Below the pieces are notes generated by a model. It was not told the origin of the DNA and did no database searches. It saw only the letters and a list, made by a program, of their open reading frames with translations. Source: Cephalothrix spiralis (Eukaryota > Nemertea > Palaeonemertea > Archinemertea > Cephalotrichidae). Taken from it: a stretch of DNA of 16,381 nucleotides. The stretch is taken from NCBI GenBank assembly GCA_032353305.1, contig JAUCNG010408915.1, positions 1-16,381 on the forward strand, given 5' to 3'. Shown here in pieces: positions 15,611 through 16,381 of the stretch. The position numbers and the translations under genes are program-made. Each line of letters starts with the position of its first letter. Position 1 is the stretch's first letter.

Positions 15611-15760
15611 GCTTTTTCGCAATCAACATCGTGTCAACAAATGAGTACATGTATTCGGCAGACGATAAAGAAATTTCATTAACTTAGTGACTCTTCATAA
15701 TGAAATTTCTTTCTCTTCTGCCATGCTATAGTAGACACGGTGTTGATAAAATGCGAAGTC
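15611..15760. repeat. Long hairpin with arms of about 65 nt
   Basis: The inner arms 15658..15680 and 15699..15721 pair at about 20 of 23 positions (AAAGAAATTTCATT core) around an 18-base loop. The outer arms pair through ATCAACATCGTGTC (15622..15635) and GACACGGTGTTGAT (15734..15747). A bulged segment lies between. It is either a foldback element or a structured transcript. The plus-strand ORF starting at 15700 begins inside the right arm and has no recognised motif. Confidence 0.6.
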
Positions 15761-16381
15761 CAAGTCAAATTTCTCAAGATATAAAAGTTATACAAATCTT
15801 TTACTCAGATCTTGTTCCTAATCTACAGTGTTTTAAGTTAGAAGACAGCATTTTGAATTTTGACTTGCGATCCTCTTTACGGGACCCTTAAGTCTAACAA
15901 AATGTATTTGAAAAATATTCATAATAATGACTTAGTAGATTAAGTAGATTTGGATAGGGGAATACTGTCATTGAATGCCATGAATAGTGATATGTAATAT
16001 ACCATGAAAGGAATCCTACCATTTTAAGTCATACATGTATATTACTTAATGACATACACTGAGTGTATTTTGCCATACTAATTCCCATATTCTTTACTAA
16101 TTTCTAAAAAAATTCAAACAATTATGGATGAAATGATATAGAAAAGTGAGTAAGTATTTGTACAACCTTTAGATTTGTAGAAATCGGACTTCGATTTGTT
16201 CAAGATAACATAGATGGTTGACAACAATATCAAAGATAAATACTAATACGTATGCTGACAAATACATACAAGCAAAGTCTTTACTCCAAAAGATATCACA
16301 TTTTAAGAGTCTAAGGGTCTATCAAAATATGCCATCGGCTTACAGTTTCACCTTTGGCACTTAACATATCCTGCCAATGTC
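15761..16381. other. Non-coding, no gene recognised
   Basis: AT-rich. On the minus strand GCCAAAG|GTGAAAC near 16350 resembles a splice donor at the very edge of the window, but too little upstream sequence is visible to call an exon. Confidence 0.45.

Noticed and set aside
16340-16381. Possible minus-strand exon end (GCCAAAG|GTGAAAC) at the window edge
   Set aside because: Only about 30 bases of the candidate exon are visible and no family can be recognised.

Overview
This window looks like invertebrate nuclear DNA. It is AT-rich and sparsely coding, has spliceosomal introns with GT/AG borders, and is crowded with short inverted-repeat (foldback/MITE-like) elements. Frequent ACATGTA-type words and a TGTAGGCCTACA palindrome resemble what is common in marine invertebrates such as molluscs, but the species cannot be fixed from sequence alone. 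No bacterial operon, CRISPR array, tRNA or rRNA was recognised.

The one gene I can support lies on the minus strand at 7932..11719. It is a complete three-coding-exon member of the SLC16 (monocarboxylate transporter, MCT) family of the major facilitator superfamily. Coding exons are 11719..11188, 10520..9783 and 8122..7932, both introns are phase 1, and the spliced product is 486 aa with 12 predicted membrane helices. It keeps the family signature DGGWGW. At the position of the MCT1 proton-coupling lysine it has Tyr95, and Ser325 replaces the helix-8 aspartate, while Arg329 is kept. It therefore looks more like the orphan MCTs than the lactate/H+ MCT1-4 group. A polyadenylation signal lies 40 bases past the stop. 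Upstream, a strong donor at 12029/12028 closes a candidate first exon. Spliced to the acceptor just before the assigned ATG, it stays in frame and adds 22 residues. A TATAAAA box and an octamer sit just upstream of it.

The rest is repeats and non-coding sequence. 1..7823 holds a GGCCAAAGGACA-type degenerate repeat, a palindromic element at 493..880, a hairpin at 1356..1477, a MITE with a 5-bp target duplication at 1962..2269, a diverged direct duplication near 2804/3075, a nested palindrome at 3319..3451, a transposon-end fragment near 4355, a pogo/Tc1-like MITE at 5936..6226, a CTCACTGCTC repeat array at 6238..6576 and a small stable hairpin at 6673..6728. Intron 2 of the gene contains a mariner-like MITE that carries a consensus CRE in each arm, a TCCCG-rich degenerate repeat and a small TIR hairpin. 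12468..16381 holds a 534-bp TA-flanked composite palindromic element with two perfect 26-bp inner hairpins, a 612-bp near-complete foldback at 13729..14340, a three-copy 13-mer and a miRNA-precursor-sized hairpin at 15611..15760. No transposase or reverse transcriptase is encoded here, so all mobile elements seen are non-autonomous. I found no convincing undescribed multi-gene system. The most unusual material is the density and architecture of the foldback elements around the transporter.
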